From the NCBI GenBank assembly GCA_963575745.1, contig CAUYUJ010004335.1, forward strand, positions 793,356 through 857,355: a DNA stretch of 64,000 bases, written 5' to 3'. A program made the position numbers and the translations under genes. This document shows positions 25,413 through 37,730 of this stretch, one piece after another (position 1 is the first letter of the stretch; the number at the start of each line of letters is the position of its first letter). This DNA comes from Prorocentrum cordatum (lineage: Eukaryota; Sar; Dinophyceae; Prorocentrales; Prorocentraceae). The notes below the pieces were generated by a model. That model was not told the origin of the DNA. It made no database searches and saw only the letters and a program-made list of their open reading frames with translations.

Positions 25413-27892
25413 CCTTCATGTATGTATGTTTGTATGTTTCTAAACACACTTGCGCAACTCAACTCGAGCAGAACCTATGCATCCCACGCTCAGTGAGCAA
25501 ATCAATGTCATTTGTGAGTTTGGGTTATGTATGTGCCTTCTGGCTTGGCACAAATTGCGCAAACCTCTCCGATGCTAACATCATCATGCTCGCCGGAAAG
25601 CGGGACAAAAAAAACGCGTCATGTGTGGAACGCGCCCACTTACTGTGAACACGTGCCGCAAGTTAGTGCGAAAAGGTCCCACACGTCGACCGATTGGATG
25701 TTGCATCTGCTCCAGGACAGCCCATGGACTGCATGCACGAGTGCATATTTGTCCCGCCAGTTGGGCTGTACCCTTAGGGGTCCCAGTTTTCTGCGCAAGA
25801 CGGCTGGTGGCAGTCATTTGCTGAAATCGTTTCTTGAGGATGCACCAAGCCCAGGTTAACCAAAAGTGGTACTCCCACGTTTCTCGATTACTTGCCCCGC
25901 CGCCCAACCCGCTCTGAACAGCAACGCGTACGCAATCAGACATGTACACACAATTCGAAACGGTGCAATGTGTAGTAAACCTGTACAACGCAATGGAGCA
26001 CAATGCACCACGTTACGATGCAACGCAACGCACATACATTCAACGCAACACACACAACACCATCGCACTCAGACATAAACAGCTGCACAGCCGAGCGGAG
26101 CAACGCACATGACTCCGGTGCCGTACAATTCAAAACAATGCGAAGCACAACAAAGCAGCACAATGCACACCAACACCATGCCGTTCAAACCAAGTAGAAG
26201 AAACGCAACCACAACACATCACATACAAACGCAATGCGATGCACTGCGCCGTACCGCACTGCACAATAGAGCACAGCGGTACGAACCAACGCCGTAACGC
26301 TTGACAGGGTAATCATTGTGTATCACGATTCATTGTGTTCAGGATGTATCGCTTGCCATTTATGTAGCTTGTTTTCGGCTTGTCTGCGGAAGCAAAAAGA
26401 AGCTCCTCCATGGGTCACGCTACGCTCATGATCATTAAATGCTTGAGTTTGTCGCCACGCTCATCGCTGCGTGGTGCGGTTGACGTGTATACCTCAAGCC
26501 CTTGGCAATTGGGAACAACCCCCCCCTCCACTCAACATGTTCAGCAACGTGTCAAACACATGCGAATCGATCAGCGTTTTCGGTCTGTGCGTTGTCATGG
26601 CGGGCGGCTCGGTAAGACCTCGGCCTCTGGAGGGCCATGGGCCTGTTCCAAACGGCGCCCTGGCGGTTCGGGAGGCGCTCCACCCGGACGCCCCGTGGGC
26701 GGCTGCTCCACGACCGCCCCAAGACTGGTCCAAGACAGCCTCGCGACCCCCGTGTACGGAGCCCCAAGATCCCCCCAGACGGCCGCCAGGATCCTTCCCC
26801 TCGCTGACGGCCCAAGTGGACCCCGCTCCCAGCAGGCGCGCGAGAAAGCCCATCCCGCGAAGCACCGCGACAATCATGCAATGCCACCGCCATGCCACGG
26901 TGAAGCGTTGCTGGGCAACTTCTTCGAGCGCCTTGGCGAATACGAGCGACAACGCAAGCGAACACAGTCTTGTACAAAAATCTGCCGATTGGTGCTGTCT
27001 GTCGCGCTTGCACGGCTGTCAATTTAACTTTATGAGCCCGTTGACCCGCGTTTGACCTATTCGGGACATCGACTCTTGAGCAACATCGAACCATTGGGTC
27101 AGCGCAGCTTCGCATATGAACGTGTGCGAGGTGGGGGGGGGACATCAATTTCGATGAAACTCCAAGTACACCATTTCTGCAATCTTGTTCTCCATGTGTG
27201 GGGTGCTAGTCCCCCGGCAGTGTACGTCCCAAGCTAACGCCGCAAAGAAGGGCGTTTTGCCTGACACAGACAACATGTAATTAAGGGGCAGGGAGCGGGG
27301 TAAGAGGGCCAGAGTGACACAGGTAGGGGAACCGAAACAAGTGCGAAGGCCATCCGCAGGACGCGGTCGCAGCGCGGCTCACGCCAAGACCTTAGAACCA
27401 TCTCTTTCGATCAAAGCCGGCGTGCGGTAAGGTCCCGATGCCTAACCACGGTCCCATGGATACTAAAACGTGGAACATGCGCTTGGTCGAAGCGCCCTGC
27501 CGACCGCACCGATACTGCTCGATGTCGGATCAACGGCCCTCATGTGGGATCGAACGAACCGCGGGACGTGGACCGAGCAACAACCACGGGACGTCGGAAC
27601 GCGCCGTTGTATCCGCTGGCCCTCTCGGGGGCGCAAAGTTGTGAGCCGTGCTGCTGGACGGTCGTCATGTGCCATTTGTTTCGTCTTGTGTCGGTCGCAT
27701 CATTTGTCTCCTGTGCTGTCTTCACGCTACGTAAAGAAAACGAAAACAAAAACGAAGGGGCTGTCCTGGCCACGGCCGACCTCGGCAACGAATGGACCCC
27801 CTGCCCTAGATCCACGGAGCGGCCCGAAAACCAGAATTCCGCCTCGGGCCCGCGGCGACAAAAAAAACACGTTGGTGATTATGTGTTGGTGA
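25413..27892. other. Long non-coding stretch, no gene recognised
   Basis: Base composition is more balanced than the flanks. It includes a degenerate CAACGCAA/GCAATGC low-complexity zone (about 25960-26290) and a few copies of the degenerate GACGGCC-type motif (about 26620-26830). Open frames are short and of irregular composition. I see no RNA gene. Confidence 0.5.
25960..26290. repeat. Degenerate CAACGCA-type low-complexity repeat
   Basis: Frequent ACGCAACGCA, GCACAATGCA and CAACAC variants at 9-12 base spacing. It resembles the GCAATGCCAA field at 35.6-35.96 kb in style. Confidence 0.55.
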
Positions 27893-28127
27893 TTGTGTGT
27901 GTGTTGTGTTGTGTGTGTGTTGTGTTGTGTTGTGTTGTGTTGTGTTGTGTTGTGTTGTGTTGTGTTGTGTTGTGTTGTGTTGTGTTGTGTTGTGTTGTGT
28001 TGTGTTGTGTTGTGGTGTGTTGTGTTGTGTTGTGTTGTGTTGTGGTGTGTTGTGTTGTGTTGTGTTGTGTTGTGTTGTGTTGTGTTGTGTTGTGTTGTGT
28101 TGTGGTGTGTTGGTGTGTGTGTGTGTC
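27893..28127. repeat. GTGTT pentanucleotide array
   Basis: About 45 nearly perfect copies of GTGTT with occasional GTGGT variants, edged by GT dinucleotide runs. Long Cys-Val frames on the plus strand and Asn-Thr-Gln-His frames on the minus strand are repeat products. Confidence 0.97.
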
Positions 28128-28748
28128 GGGCGGTCAGGGCTGCCCTCGTATTCCCGTGGGGACGCCACCTGATGGCAAGAGGGCCCCACGATTCCTCCAA
28201 GTCCGCCCCTCAAAACCCCCAGACGATGAAAGGTGGCCCTGACGGTCAAGGATGGCCCCACAATGCCCGCAAGATGGCCCCAACACGCCCAAACTCGCGC
28301 GCTGCTTACTTCCAGAGCGTCAGCATCGACATCGTCTTCGCCGTCGTTGTCGTCGTCGGCGTCCCCCTTCTAGGTCGGCGGCGCCGACCGAAAAACCTTC
28401 GCAATAATCTAATGGCATAAACGACCTGCGGGCCCAGAGAGGCCATTAAAAATCTGCCAGGCCCGCGCGTTGCTTACTCGCGTTCGTCGCGCCAGCATCG
28501 TCGCCCTCCTGCCTCCCCTTGCCGTGTCCTCTGCGCCCCGCGCCGCGTCGCCTCTCCGAATCACCCCACTGCCCCAATGGGCAAATCCGAAGTTTTTCGG
28601 GCGCCAGGAAAATATCCCCACCCGCAGACCTGGGAACGAATTAGAAGCGAAATGCCCAAGCACAGCAACCTGCCAGCAACTCTGGCATGGAATTTTCCAG
28701 ATTTCCAAAATATGCCAGCGATGGGGATGATTTGGCTGATCGCTTTTC
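28128..28748. other. Spacer, no gene recognised
   Basis: Mixed sequence with a CGTCGTCG-type patch near 28330-28365 and a few degenerate CCCCACAATG/CAAGATGGCCCC units near 28180-28290. No credible ORF. Confidence 0.5.
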
Positions 28749-28783
28749 ATGATCATGATGGTGATGGTGGTGATGATGGCGAC

Positions 28784-28826
<43 letters not shown>

Positions 28827-28836
28827 CTGATGTTGG
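28749..28836. repeat. GAT trinucleotide microsatellite
   Basis: A near-perfect run of GAT with GGT/GAC interruptions. Encodes Asp runs on plus and His runs on minus; not a gene. Confidence 0.95.
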
Positions 28837-29799
28837 TGAGGGTTATGTCGGAACTCCACGACCCCCTCTGAACCTAGAAGAAAACCTGGCGATGATGACG
28901 GATTTTCTCCTCCTTCGGCATTCGCGGAACACGAAGCGCGCCGCAGGCTGAGCGGCGCCGTGGACCGCGTGGACGCAACAGGCTGAGCAGCACCGTTGTT
29001 GCGAGAGCATGGGCGCAACAGGCTGAGCAGCACCGCGTTCGAAGGGATGAACGGCTGCTCGCCTGGCTTTGCATTCTCAGTCGTGGCACTGTGCGGGATG
29101 CACAACTCAGAACCGTATTGGGAGGTGATGCCGTCGAATACCTCCGCGACGTACCGGCCAGCCGCATCGAGAGATCCTGGAGTTACCTCGTCTCCGCTCG
29201 CGACACTGTTAATTCTCCACGTGCGTGGCCAATTCGGTCGCTCCTTAATGGCCCATGACGCTGTCCAGATTCCACGGCGCGGGGTCGCATTCCGAGTCGC
29301 CGCTGTCCCTGTGAACAACCTGTCTGCATCGGCTTGAAAGCGGCGGCCATGTCGAGCGCATTGCTACGAATCCGCGACTGCATTGAGCAGCGCCGCGAAG
29401 TCCCTTTACCACCTTCACGCGGTTTTCCGAATCAGTAGCGCCAGGGGCCAAGTCCGCGCCCGCATCTAAAACCAATTCTTTCACAACCCGCGCCGGTCGT
29501 TCGCGTCGGACCCACTTTGGAAAACCACAGTTCGACCCACAGTTCCCAACTTTCCAAAAGCTTTGCCGCCCTCCCTTGCCTCGCCTGTCAAAAGGGCGGC
29601 CTGGCCCCCCGCGGTTCGCGCCGACGTTAATTGCATCACAACGTGGCCGCTCAAATTGCAATCGTACTTTCTTCTCGTCGTCGCTGCGTGCAACGTCCGG
29701 AGGGGGGCTGAATTGTCCGCGTTGCCGACGGCAATCAGCGCACCGTCTCCTCGGCTTTCCCGACGGCGCATACGTAATACACTTAATCTTCGAGCCGCA
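28837..29799. other. Spacer with short direct repeats, no gene recognised
   Basis: Between 28940 and 29035 the block CAGGCTGAGC(A/G)GC occurs three times at about 40-50 base spacing, twice as the longer CGCAACAGGCTGAGCAGCAC. The rest shows no domain in any frame. Confidence 0.5.
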
Positions 29800-30275
29800 C
29801 GAGACGAACAAAACATAAACACATAAGCGAAACACACTAAACTCGAACCACAAGAAAATGGCAATGGATAGGCAAATCCGTAAAACATAAACAAATCGAA
29901 CCACAGGAAAAGGGCCATCTATGGGCACATACTTAAAACTCGCAGGGCTCGAGCCACAGGATAATGGCAATCGATAAGCACGTTCGTAAACACACATCGA
30001 AGTCGGGCCACATCGGCACATACGTAAAACACACATGGGATATGAGCCACAGGAGAAAGGGAAATATATAGGCACATAGTGAACACACTGGTCCCGAGCC
30101 ACAGGAGAAGGGCAATCCATAGGCACACATGTGAAACACACAAGACAAGAGCCACAAGAGAGGGGCACTCCGTAGGCACATAAGCAAAACACACGGGATC
30201 CGATCCCCAAGAAAAGGGGCACCCTGAAGGCACATACGCAAAACACATAGGAATCGCGCCACGAGAAAGGCCCCC
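29800..30275. repeat. 54-bp tandem repeat, about nine copies
   Basis: Units share GGCACATA, AAACACAC, CGAGCCACAGGA and AAGGGCA, with GAGCCAC starts about 51-54 bases apart (29843, 29897, 29950, 30004, 30044, 30095, 30149 and so on). Because 54 is a multiple of three, the minus strand stays open (repeated CAYGVPLSCGS-like peptide). No start context or domain supports a gene. Confidence 0.85.
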
Positions 30276-31700
30276 AAGAGGCATCCAGGAGGCTCCCAGG
30301 AAGATCTTAGGAGGCCCTAAGATTTCCCCTAGAGGCTCCCAAGAGGCCTCCTCCTCCTCCTCCTCACTGTTCGTCCTTATCCTCCTCTTGTTATTCTTCT
30401 TCTTTCTCCCCCGCGGCTTCCACGACGGGTTTCCACAACGGCTGGGGGAGCTCGTAGTCCGATAGTTTCGCTGAGCTCTAGCCGCAACGTTCGACCACAT
30501 AGGCGCTTTCGAAAGCCAGGGGGCACGGTGACTTGCCGTAGGCGTCTTCGATACGTCCCCAACTGTGCTTGCCACCGAAGTGCCTGGCGTGCCGAAATTT
30601 GAGCCCTTCCAAACAATTCTTCCCAATGAGGTCCTGGCCGATCCCGCATGCTATACGGGAAGGCCCTTCCCACCCACAAAGGACCTTCATCTGCCTTCAC
30701 ACGCCCAAGATGGTTTCCAAGATGACCCAAGACGTTCCAAGATGGCCTCCAAGACGGCCCCAGACGCCTCCTCAACGGCCAATATTGCCACCAAGTCTGA
30801 CAAGGCGACTCGAAGACGGCCCAAAATGCCCTCCAGACGGCCCAAGAGGCCCCCACGACGCCCCAAGAGGCCTCCCGGAGGAACTCCACGAGGCCAACAT
30901 CATTCATGTTCCTTAAGCTGTTTTGAACTAAGTATCGCGTTCTCGCCATTTCGGGCTTCCGTCATCCGAGAGAACGTCTTCTACCGCACCTTGACTGGCA
31001 GAAATTGCCAAACTCTCCCCTCGACGAAACGGAGGAGACCCCCCCTCGACATCACCTCCCCCCTTTCCTCCAAACCCTCCTCCCCACACTTTCTCCCAAT
31101 TGCGTCAGAAGATGCTCTTTCCAACATCCGAAGACGGCCCCAGAAGCGTCTCAGATAGTCCCAAAGCGGCCCCAGAAATCCCCAAGAGGGCTCCAAGACT
31201 GGCCAAGAAGGCCCCAATACCGCCCAAGAGACCCCCAAGACGGCCCCAGGATGGCCCCAAGACAGCCGAACAGATCTCCAAGACTGACCCAAAGTGTCCA
31301 AAGGGAGCCACACGCCCGAAGAAGGCCCCAAGACAGCTCTGCAGACGTCCAAAGACGGCCCTGAATTGGCTGGGGAACACGTAGTCCAATAGCTTGGCAA
31401 GACTTCGGCCCACCGTTTGGCCACTTAGGCGTTTCCAAAAGGTAGGGGGGCGGCGGCGGTTCGCCGTAGGCGTCTCAGATAACCCCAGACATGCCTCCAA
31501 AACGCCTCACGTCCGCCAATGACGGCCTCAAGAGTCCACTGCCTCCTCTACCTCTGGCTCCTCCTCCTCCTCCTCCTGCCCCTCTTTCTTCCTCGTTTCC
31601 GTCCTCATCACGTGGTCTCTCCATCACTCCCTCCCCGTCCTCCGCCTCCGCCTCCGCCCGACAGAAACCTACATGACCCTCCAACGCAGTCAGTATCCCA
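30276..31700. repeat. Two tandem modules built on a 12-bp CCAAGACGGCCC-type motif
   Basis: A block around 30440-30570 (GTAGTCCGATAG, TAGGCG(C/T)TTTC, GCCGTAGGCGTCT) recurs at 31380-31500, a period of about 935 bp. Between the blocks lie degenerate 12-base units (30690-30900 and 31130-31350), with GACGGCC and CCCCAAGA as the most constant parts. The open frames (Pro-Lys-Arg-rich plus; Trp-Gly-Leu-rich minus) come from the repeat. Confidence 0.7.
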
Positions 31701-34099
31701 CAAAACCTTCGTGTACTCTTAAGCCGTGACTCCTGCCGTATTCCTGAAATGTTGCCCCAATACTCCCATGGGGACGCCACCAAACAGCTGCGAAGGCCCA
31801 GACGAAGTCTGAAAACGTCCCACAGAGCCCAACGGGCCCAGGAAGGACTCAATGCGGCCCCTCCTCGGTTCACCAGAACCCAAATGAATTCCGGCTGCTC
31901 CGCAAAACCCCAGTCTGTCTGGATGTGGTGCCCCAGACCGAATTGACAGAGCGCTCTGGCCGTCTAAGGTCAAAGCTTCTGGCGCCTCCCTCAAGCGCCG
32001 CCTCCGCTGTCTGACTGGATTGTCGGCGGCGGCGGCGGGGTCGAGGCCCTGCTGGCCGAAGCCCTACTTCTCCTGGGAGGGGAACATGCTCCTTACTTGC
32101 GGCAAGTACGCCCAACGTGTGAACGATTTTCCCCTGCCCGAGGCCCCTCGAGAACTAGCTAAAGAAAAAAGGACACGAGTGCCTTTTTCGGGTCTGACGG
32201 AAGGAGGGTTTAGCAAATGCGGGGTTAGCGAATCAGCTCACGCAGCAGAGTTTCCCAGCGCCTCCTGGCGCTGGAGGCGCCAATGTATATAGAGGAAAGT
32301 GCTGGGCGGCGGGACCGAAACCAGCTGCATGCAGCAGATTTCGTCCCCCCCTCTCCCTGTCCTCCCCTTTTGTCCGGCCCGATTTCTTGCTTCGTGATGT
32401 CCCTCCTTGGCGCCGCCTGGGCACGAGCCCCTTTGACTGGACTGTTCTCCACCACCACCGTCTTCTGTGCAGTCTCCGCCAGGTCAAGGTTCTGTACGAC
32501 CACGGAGCCAGGCCGATGACGGCCGCCCGCGGGCGGGTCCTCTGGTCGGTCAAAGTTCCGGAAAAGGGGGTTTTCGGACCTCCAGGTCCACGCGGGGGCG
32601 CCAGGAGGCCCGGCCGGGCGGGACCGGCCGGGCAAACTCCCCGCCCGCCCGGCCGCGGGGCCCCCACCGAAGCGCCGAAGGCCCGCAGCCTCGCCCCCCC
32701 CCCCTGGCACAGCGCCGGCCCAAAGGTTCCGGGCCCGGGGTCCCGAGGCACCCGGGGCCCCGAAGCGACGGGGCCCGCGCGTTGGGGGAAGGCGGCCCAA
32801 GTTCTGTGGTGGTCGTTTGGGCCGGCCGGTCCTCGCCCTCGGGCGCGCCCTCGGCAGCCAGGCCACTGCCGCTCTCGTCGTGTGGCTCCTCTGGGTGGAC
32901 GGCCCTGTGCCTCTCTCGACATTCCCCTCCCCGTGATGGCGCGCCATTGTGGACTGGAGCGAGTACAGGAAAGGGACTCAGCCAAATGACTCTGCCAGAA
33001 CACCCCACATGCTTCAATGCATTGTTTGAGTACTCACGCGCACGAAACCCGATGTTTAGGGATGCGCGTGCACGGAACTGGAACACATATGATAATGTAC
33101 GCGCCATGCATGGCGTCTTCGCGGTGGCCGTGAGATTGCTCCGAGGTGCCTAGAAGGCTGCCGCAGAGCAGCTACGATGTAGTCATGCAACGGCACTTGC
33201 GACTCAGCTATGATATAGGCGCGCCGCGCACATGGCATACATGCTTGGGCAATGCACCTGTTAGGCCCGCTTTGGTAGCGACATGCTCTCAACATAAACC
33301 CCCAATTACTACCGTACATGGTAAGATCAGACGAACTAATTATCAACCTCTAATTTCGTATCCAATTTTCCCCGCTTGCGGTAGTTAGCTGGGATTACGG
33401 TAGTTAGCTGGGCTTCCACCGTCTGGCGTCATTGCATCCAACTTTTGGAAGTCACATTGAGTGCGAAAGTCTCGCACTGAATGTTTTGTCATATCCACCT
33501 CGTTCACGCCGTTTTTTCGCATCGTGTCTTTCCTTCGCGTCGCAATCACTTTGTTTCTATCCCTTCCAACTCTGGTCTGAGAAACGATATCTCATCTTGA
33601 CACGAGGCCCTCTTGAACCCGGCATTTACCAAATACAAGCATGGAGTGGCCTGGTGCAGCCAACAATCAATCAGCTTCGGCACCTACACCAGCGGTTCCG
33701 AAGCAGGCACTAAGCGACCACGACGTGGCAACTGCCAGGAGGGAGGAGAAATGAGGGGGGGTTGGGAAAGGAGGACGAGGAGAAGGGAAAGGGGGACAAC
33801 CGCGAGGAGCCCACGATATAGCCAAGCGGCTTCCGTAACACGGCGGCCGCGAAGTAGCTGCAGGCATGCCAGGGGCTCGCTACGTGGTCGCCACGAAGTG
33901 GCCACTATGTATGGGGTGGGGATTCTGGGAATCGCCATCGCTAGCGGATGTGATTTCAAGTTGCCGCCGACTGAATGTAGCTAGCTGCGTGGCAGCCGTG
34001 GGGCGGACGACCACGGTGTATTCTCGGGCGGCAAGAACAATGATCGTGGCCCCCCGCAGACAGCTTACGGAAGAAGCGGTCTACCATCAAATGAACACG
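31701..34099. other. Mixed spacer, no gene recognised
   Basis: Includes a very GC-rich part (32500-32900), an 8-bp perfect hairpin GCGCCTCC/GGAGGCGC at 32258-32280, and a direct repeat CGGTAGTTAGCTGGG near 33380-33410. The long minus-strand frame at 32233-33003 is Arg/Pro/Gly-rich and not convincing as a gene. Confidence 0.5.
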
Positions 34100-34702
34100 T
34101 CAACTAACAGACATGTGACCAAACTGTTCTCCCAAGCCGCCTCTCCGAACAGAAATGCTGCTTTTGTTATCGAGGTTACCTGTGCGATTCTTCCCCCGTC
34201 CCCTTCCCTGCGTAATTGAACTTGGTTTCCCGTCCTCGTCGGAAGCAACGGAGGCGGTGTCCGCGTCCTCAAGTGTATTGAACCAAGCCACAACGGGATC
34301 TGGCCCAACCCTTCCACTTCCACACCAACGCAACACGGCGTAGACAGCCCACACGACGTTTAAAATGTTGATCAGGACCCCTGCCGTCAGCAGGGCATCG
34401 CAGCGCGGGTAGATCATCAGTGCCCACCCCATGAACGCAGCAGCCTGCAAACAGCTTGAAGTCAACAGCCATGACGTCGTCTTGTGAAGGCGGCACTGCC
34501 AGATGGCGTTAGACCGCGCGCGCATGCGGTAGTGCGCCTTCCACTCTCTAGAGGCTTCCAGGGCTTGCACCTCCTGGAAGCGTCCCGCCACGTAGGTGTG
34601 CAAGGCGCGGCCCTCGTCGCCAACAGCCTTCAGAGCTGGTACAAACATTGCGTGCAGGCCCACATGGGGCCCCGTTGAAGGATGGGCAAACGACAAAGCC
34701 AA
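34100..34702 (-). CDS. Possible exon of a host membrane protein
   Basis: This is the only non-repeat frame in the window that looks like a host gene. An ATG at 34646-34648 (MFVPALKAVGDEGRAL) or an upstream splice acceptor could begin it. The sequence has a basic, helical juxtamembrane part (REWKAHYRMRARSNAIW), then two hydrophobic segments of about 20 residues (around residues 78-98 and 102-125) with a Cys/Arg turn, and a soluble tail with acidic and basic stretches ending in a TGA at 34100. This resembles the end of a multi-span membrane protein. The family was not identified. Flanking exons were not found, so it may be an exon, a processed fragment or chance. Confidence 0.4.
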   Translation of the reverse strand: MALSFAHPSTGPHVGLHAMFVPALKAVGDEGRALHTYVAGRFQEVQALEASREWKAHYRMRARSNAIWQCRLHKTTSWLLTSSCLQAAAFMGWALMIYPRCDALLTAGVLINILNVVWAVYAVLRWCGSGRVGPDPVVAWFNTLEDADTASVASDEDGKPSSITQGRGRGKNRTGNLDNKSSISVRRGGLGEQFGHMSVS

Positions 34703-35559
34703 TGACAGTTACATGCGCTTGGCATTCTCAGGCACTGTAATCTACCAGCTCTAACTGCATATCATAAGTATCACTGCCCGCCGCCTCCACTTCCGACGCT
34801 CCCCACTCTGACTTGCAGGCGAGGCCGCGCTCTTTTATTCAGGGCTGCGGCTGCAAAACAGAATTCGACATAAAGGTACTTCAAGAGCGAGTGCCGAGAC
34901 AAGTAAGTAGCGCGGTGTTTGGGGGGCCATAAAAGGGACCTGAGGACAGTGCCCGCCCGCCCGCACAAGCGTCTGAACCTTATAGCTATTGCCCTCTTGG
35001 AGTTTTGTATTGCTTGCGCGTTCGTTAATATCGTGCTTGGTCTTCTGCTAGTAGTGGTGGAAATGATTGCGCAGCGCTTGGGGTACCTAACCTGCTCGAA
35101 AAGACTGGTCCCCCCCCCGATGCCCGTAAACTCTTGCCTGCAGGAGGTGCGGGAAAAACCGAGAACTCTGCCGACGAACAGATCATCTCTTCCTCACCTA
35201 GACGCCCGAACCGAAAGTATCCAGGCGGGCACACCAACTTGAATAACACAAGCGCGCCCACTTGAATAAAATGGCAGACGCCCAAGGGTGGATCACATAT
35301 CCATCATATCCTCCAGAATCGCGCTCAAAATACAATTCCACCGAACGTTGCTGATCCCGGATGCCTGCGCGTTATCCGCAACGCCACCGTAACTTTACCG
35401 TGCCACACATGTCCAATTAAGCTTTGCCTGATGCAATACTACTTCTTTGCGAAAGCAAGATTACTTGTGGGTTCGGCGTCGTTAATGGAAGGCCTTGCTC
35501 GGGTTTGCTTGGGATTGCCCAATTGCCCAACTTGCCTGGGTTGCACGGGTTGCTCCGGT
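34703..35559. other. Spacer, no gene recognised
   Basis: An open plus frame at 34919-35242 has one hydrophobic stretch (IALLEFCIACAFVNIVLGLL), but its start is not ATG and the surroundings are not protein-like. Left as non-coding. Confidence 0.4.
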
Positions 35560-35960
35560 TGCCCAGTTGCGCAATGCCAAGCATTGCGAAGCAGCGCAAA
35601 GCGATGCAACGCAATGTAAAGCAATGTAAAGCAATGCAGAGCAATGCCAATCAGTGCCACACAACCGAAGCGAATCAATGCGAAACGATGCCAAACCATG
35701 CCAAGCAATGCCAACCACTGCCAAGCAACGCCCAGCAACGCCAAGCAATGTCAAGCAATGTGGAGCAACGCAAAGCAATGCGAACCGACGTGATACAGTG
35801 CCAATCAACACCAAACAACGCCAAGCAACGCCAAGCCAATGCCAAGCCAATGCCAAGCAATGCTAAGATAATGCCAACCAGCGCCGCGAAACGCTAAGCA
35901 CCGCAAAACATTGCCAGACAATGCGAAGCAACGGCAAGCAATGCTTTGCTTGCTTGCATT
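35560..35960. repeat. Degenerate GCAATGCCAA tandem repeat
   Basis: About forty copies of a 9-11 base unit (GCAATGCCAA, GCAACGCCAA, GCAATGCGAA). Open in several frames because TGA/TAA are rare in the unit. Confidence 0.85.
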
Positions 35961-36269
35961 GCTCAGAACTGCTTTGAACCCCTGTGGGAGAAAGGAGACC
36001 CCTAATCGAGATCGCGCCAAGTCCATTTGAAGACTATTCCCAACAGCTGAATTCGCATCGCGTACTACTTCCACCGAAACAAACACATATGTGGTTGGCG
36101 CATGTGCTTAGAAGGGGGGGTACAACAGAAAGGTATATCCGAATGAGGAACACCAACTCCTTCGATCGCATGCTCGCAAACAGGTCGTCGTCGCGGTCGT
36201 CGTCGTCGTCGTTAAGGTCCTCCTCGCCCTCCGTGCCTCTGACCTTCCTGAACCTGAGAAAGACCTGCT

Positions 36270-36910
36270 CCTGGTTGCACCATCTGTTGCGTGCTCGGCC
36301 GCCCAAAACAGAACGGCCTGCTGGTTGCACAATCGGTTGGGCGCTCGGTCACCAAGAACAAAACGGTCGGCTATTGGTTGCGCCGTAGGTTGCGCGCTCG
36401 GACGCCGAGATCAAAACGCCTTGCAATTGATTGCGCAATAAATTGCGCACTCGGCTGCAATGAACACAACGGCCTGCGATTGATTACGCCATGTGTTCCG
36501 CGCTCGGCTGCCGAGATTAAAACGGACTGCTACTGACTGCGGCAGGCAGAAGCTGTGCGCTCGGCCGCCGGGAATAAAACGGCCTGCCATTGGTTGTGCC
36601 ATAGGTTGCACGTTCGGCCACCGAGAACCAGCTGGCCAGCTATTGATTGCACCTCAGTTTTCGCGGACGGCCGCCGAAAACAAAATGGACTGCTATTGAT
36701 TGCGTCATAGGTTGCGCGCTCGGCCGCCGAGGATCAACTAGGCCGCCGAGAACAAAACGCACTGCTATTGATTGCGTCATAGGTTTCGCGCTCGGCTGCC
36801 GAGAATCAAATGGCCTGCTATTGATTGTGCCTTTGGTTGCGCGGTCGGCCGCCGATAAAACGTGTCTGCCATTGGTTACGCTATAAATTTCGCGTTCGGC
36901 GGCAGAAAAT
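36270..36910. repeat. 54-bp tandem repeat with CTCGGC/GCCGAG hairpin
   Basis: About twelve units with the order CGGCCTGCTATTGATTG, CGCCATAGGTTGCGCGCTCG, GCCGCCGAGAACAAAA. Spacing is mostly 52-56 bases. The core CTCGGCCGCCGAG is a 6-bp inverted repeat with a one-base loop, kept in many units. Not related in sequence to the 54-bp array at 29.8 kb. Confidence 0.85.
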
Positions 36911-37249
36911 AAAATGGTCGCCTAACAGGCGCGGCCAGTCCGGTACAGTCAGATCAGCCAGCGAGTTCATCCAGCTTACCTCGCGAGAAGCAAACTCGGG
37001 CTACGCCCAAAATAAGGAAGAACAGCATTGTTTGGCCACGGCGAGTCTCGGCTACGAGGATGTTCCCCGACCCAGATCTGAGAAACGGGCCGAAAACTTG
37101 AGCCCCTCCCGAACCCAAACGTGTCCTTGTTTCAGCGTCTTGCCAGTACGCATGAAGCCACTAGATCCGCCAGAGTGCCTGGCGTGCCGACGCCTGCAGC
37201 GTACCCTTGGCCCTTGAGAAAGACTCGTGGTGGCCTTCGGCCCATCAAA

Positions 37250-37730
37250 TCAGCACTCCATCGCCTATTCCGCCCAAGATGGGTCCAAGAGGGTCTCTCG
37301 AGATGCCTCTAAGAGGGCCCCGGGACGGTCTCAGAGGAACCGAAGACGCCTCAAGAAGGCTCCAGGAAGTCATCCAGGACGGCAACAGCCTTGGATTCCC
37401 CGAATGTTTTTCAATGCTTTTCGAATGCTCGCCTATTCGGTCTGCCCAGGTCACCCAGGCAGCCCTGGAGGGCTGCCCAGAAGGGCCCCACGAGGACCCC
37501 AAAGAGGCACACAGACGGCCTTAATGAGCCCCAAGACAACCCTAAACGGCCCCAAGGAGTCCCGAACACAGCCCAGAGAGACTCCCAAGACGGTCTCCGA
37601 CGGCCAGCCCAAGGAGCCCAATAGAGCTCCAATATGACCCGAGAGAGTATCATGAGGCCCCAAGGAAGGCCCAAAAGGCTAGAAAAGAGCTCCAAGACAG
37701 CTCCAAGACGGCCCTAGGGAGCCTCTCCCC
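37250..37730. repeat. 12-bp CCAAGACGGCCC-type degenerate repeat
   Basis: Same motif family as 30.7-31.4 kb and 61-64 kb. Units such as CCCCAAAGAGGC, CCCAAGACGG and CCTCAAGAAGGC follow at roughly 12-base steps. Confidence 0.75.

Noticed and set aside
27544-28261. Cys-Val-rich and Asn-Thr-Gln-His-rich proteins
   Set aside because: Translation of the GTGTT array.
28577-28951. Asp-rich acidic protein
   Set aside because: Translation of a GAT microsatellite; the same applies to Asp/His-rich frames at 40.0, 41.1 and 43.9 kb.
32233-33003. Minus-strand frame of 256 residues in a GC-rich stretch
   Set aside because: Arg/Pro/Gly-rich composition with competing open frames on both strands; no domain or conserved pattern.
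34919-35242. Plus-strand frame with one hydrophobic segment
   Set aside because: No ATG at a plausible place, irregular composition outside the hydrophobic stretch; a single hydrophobic run is weak evidence.
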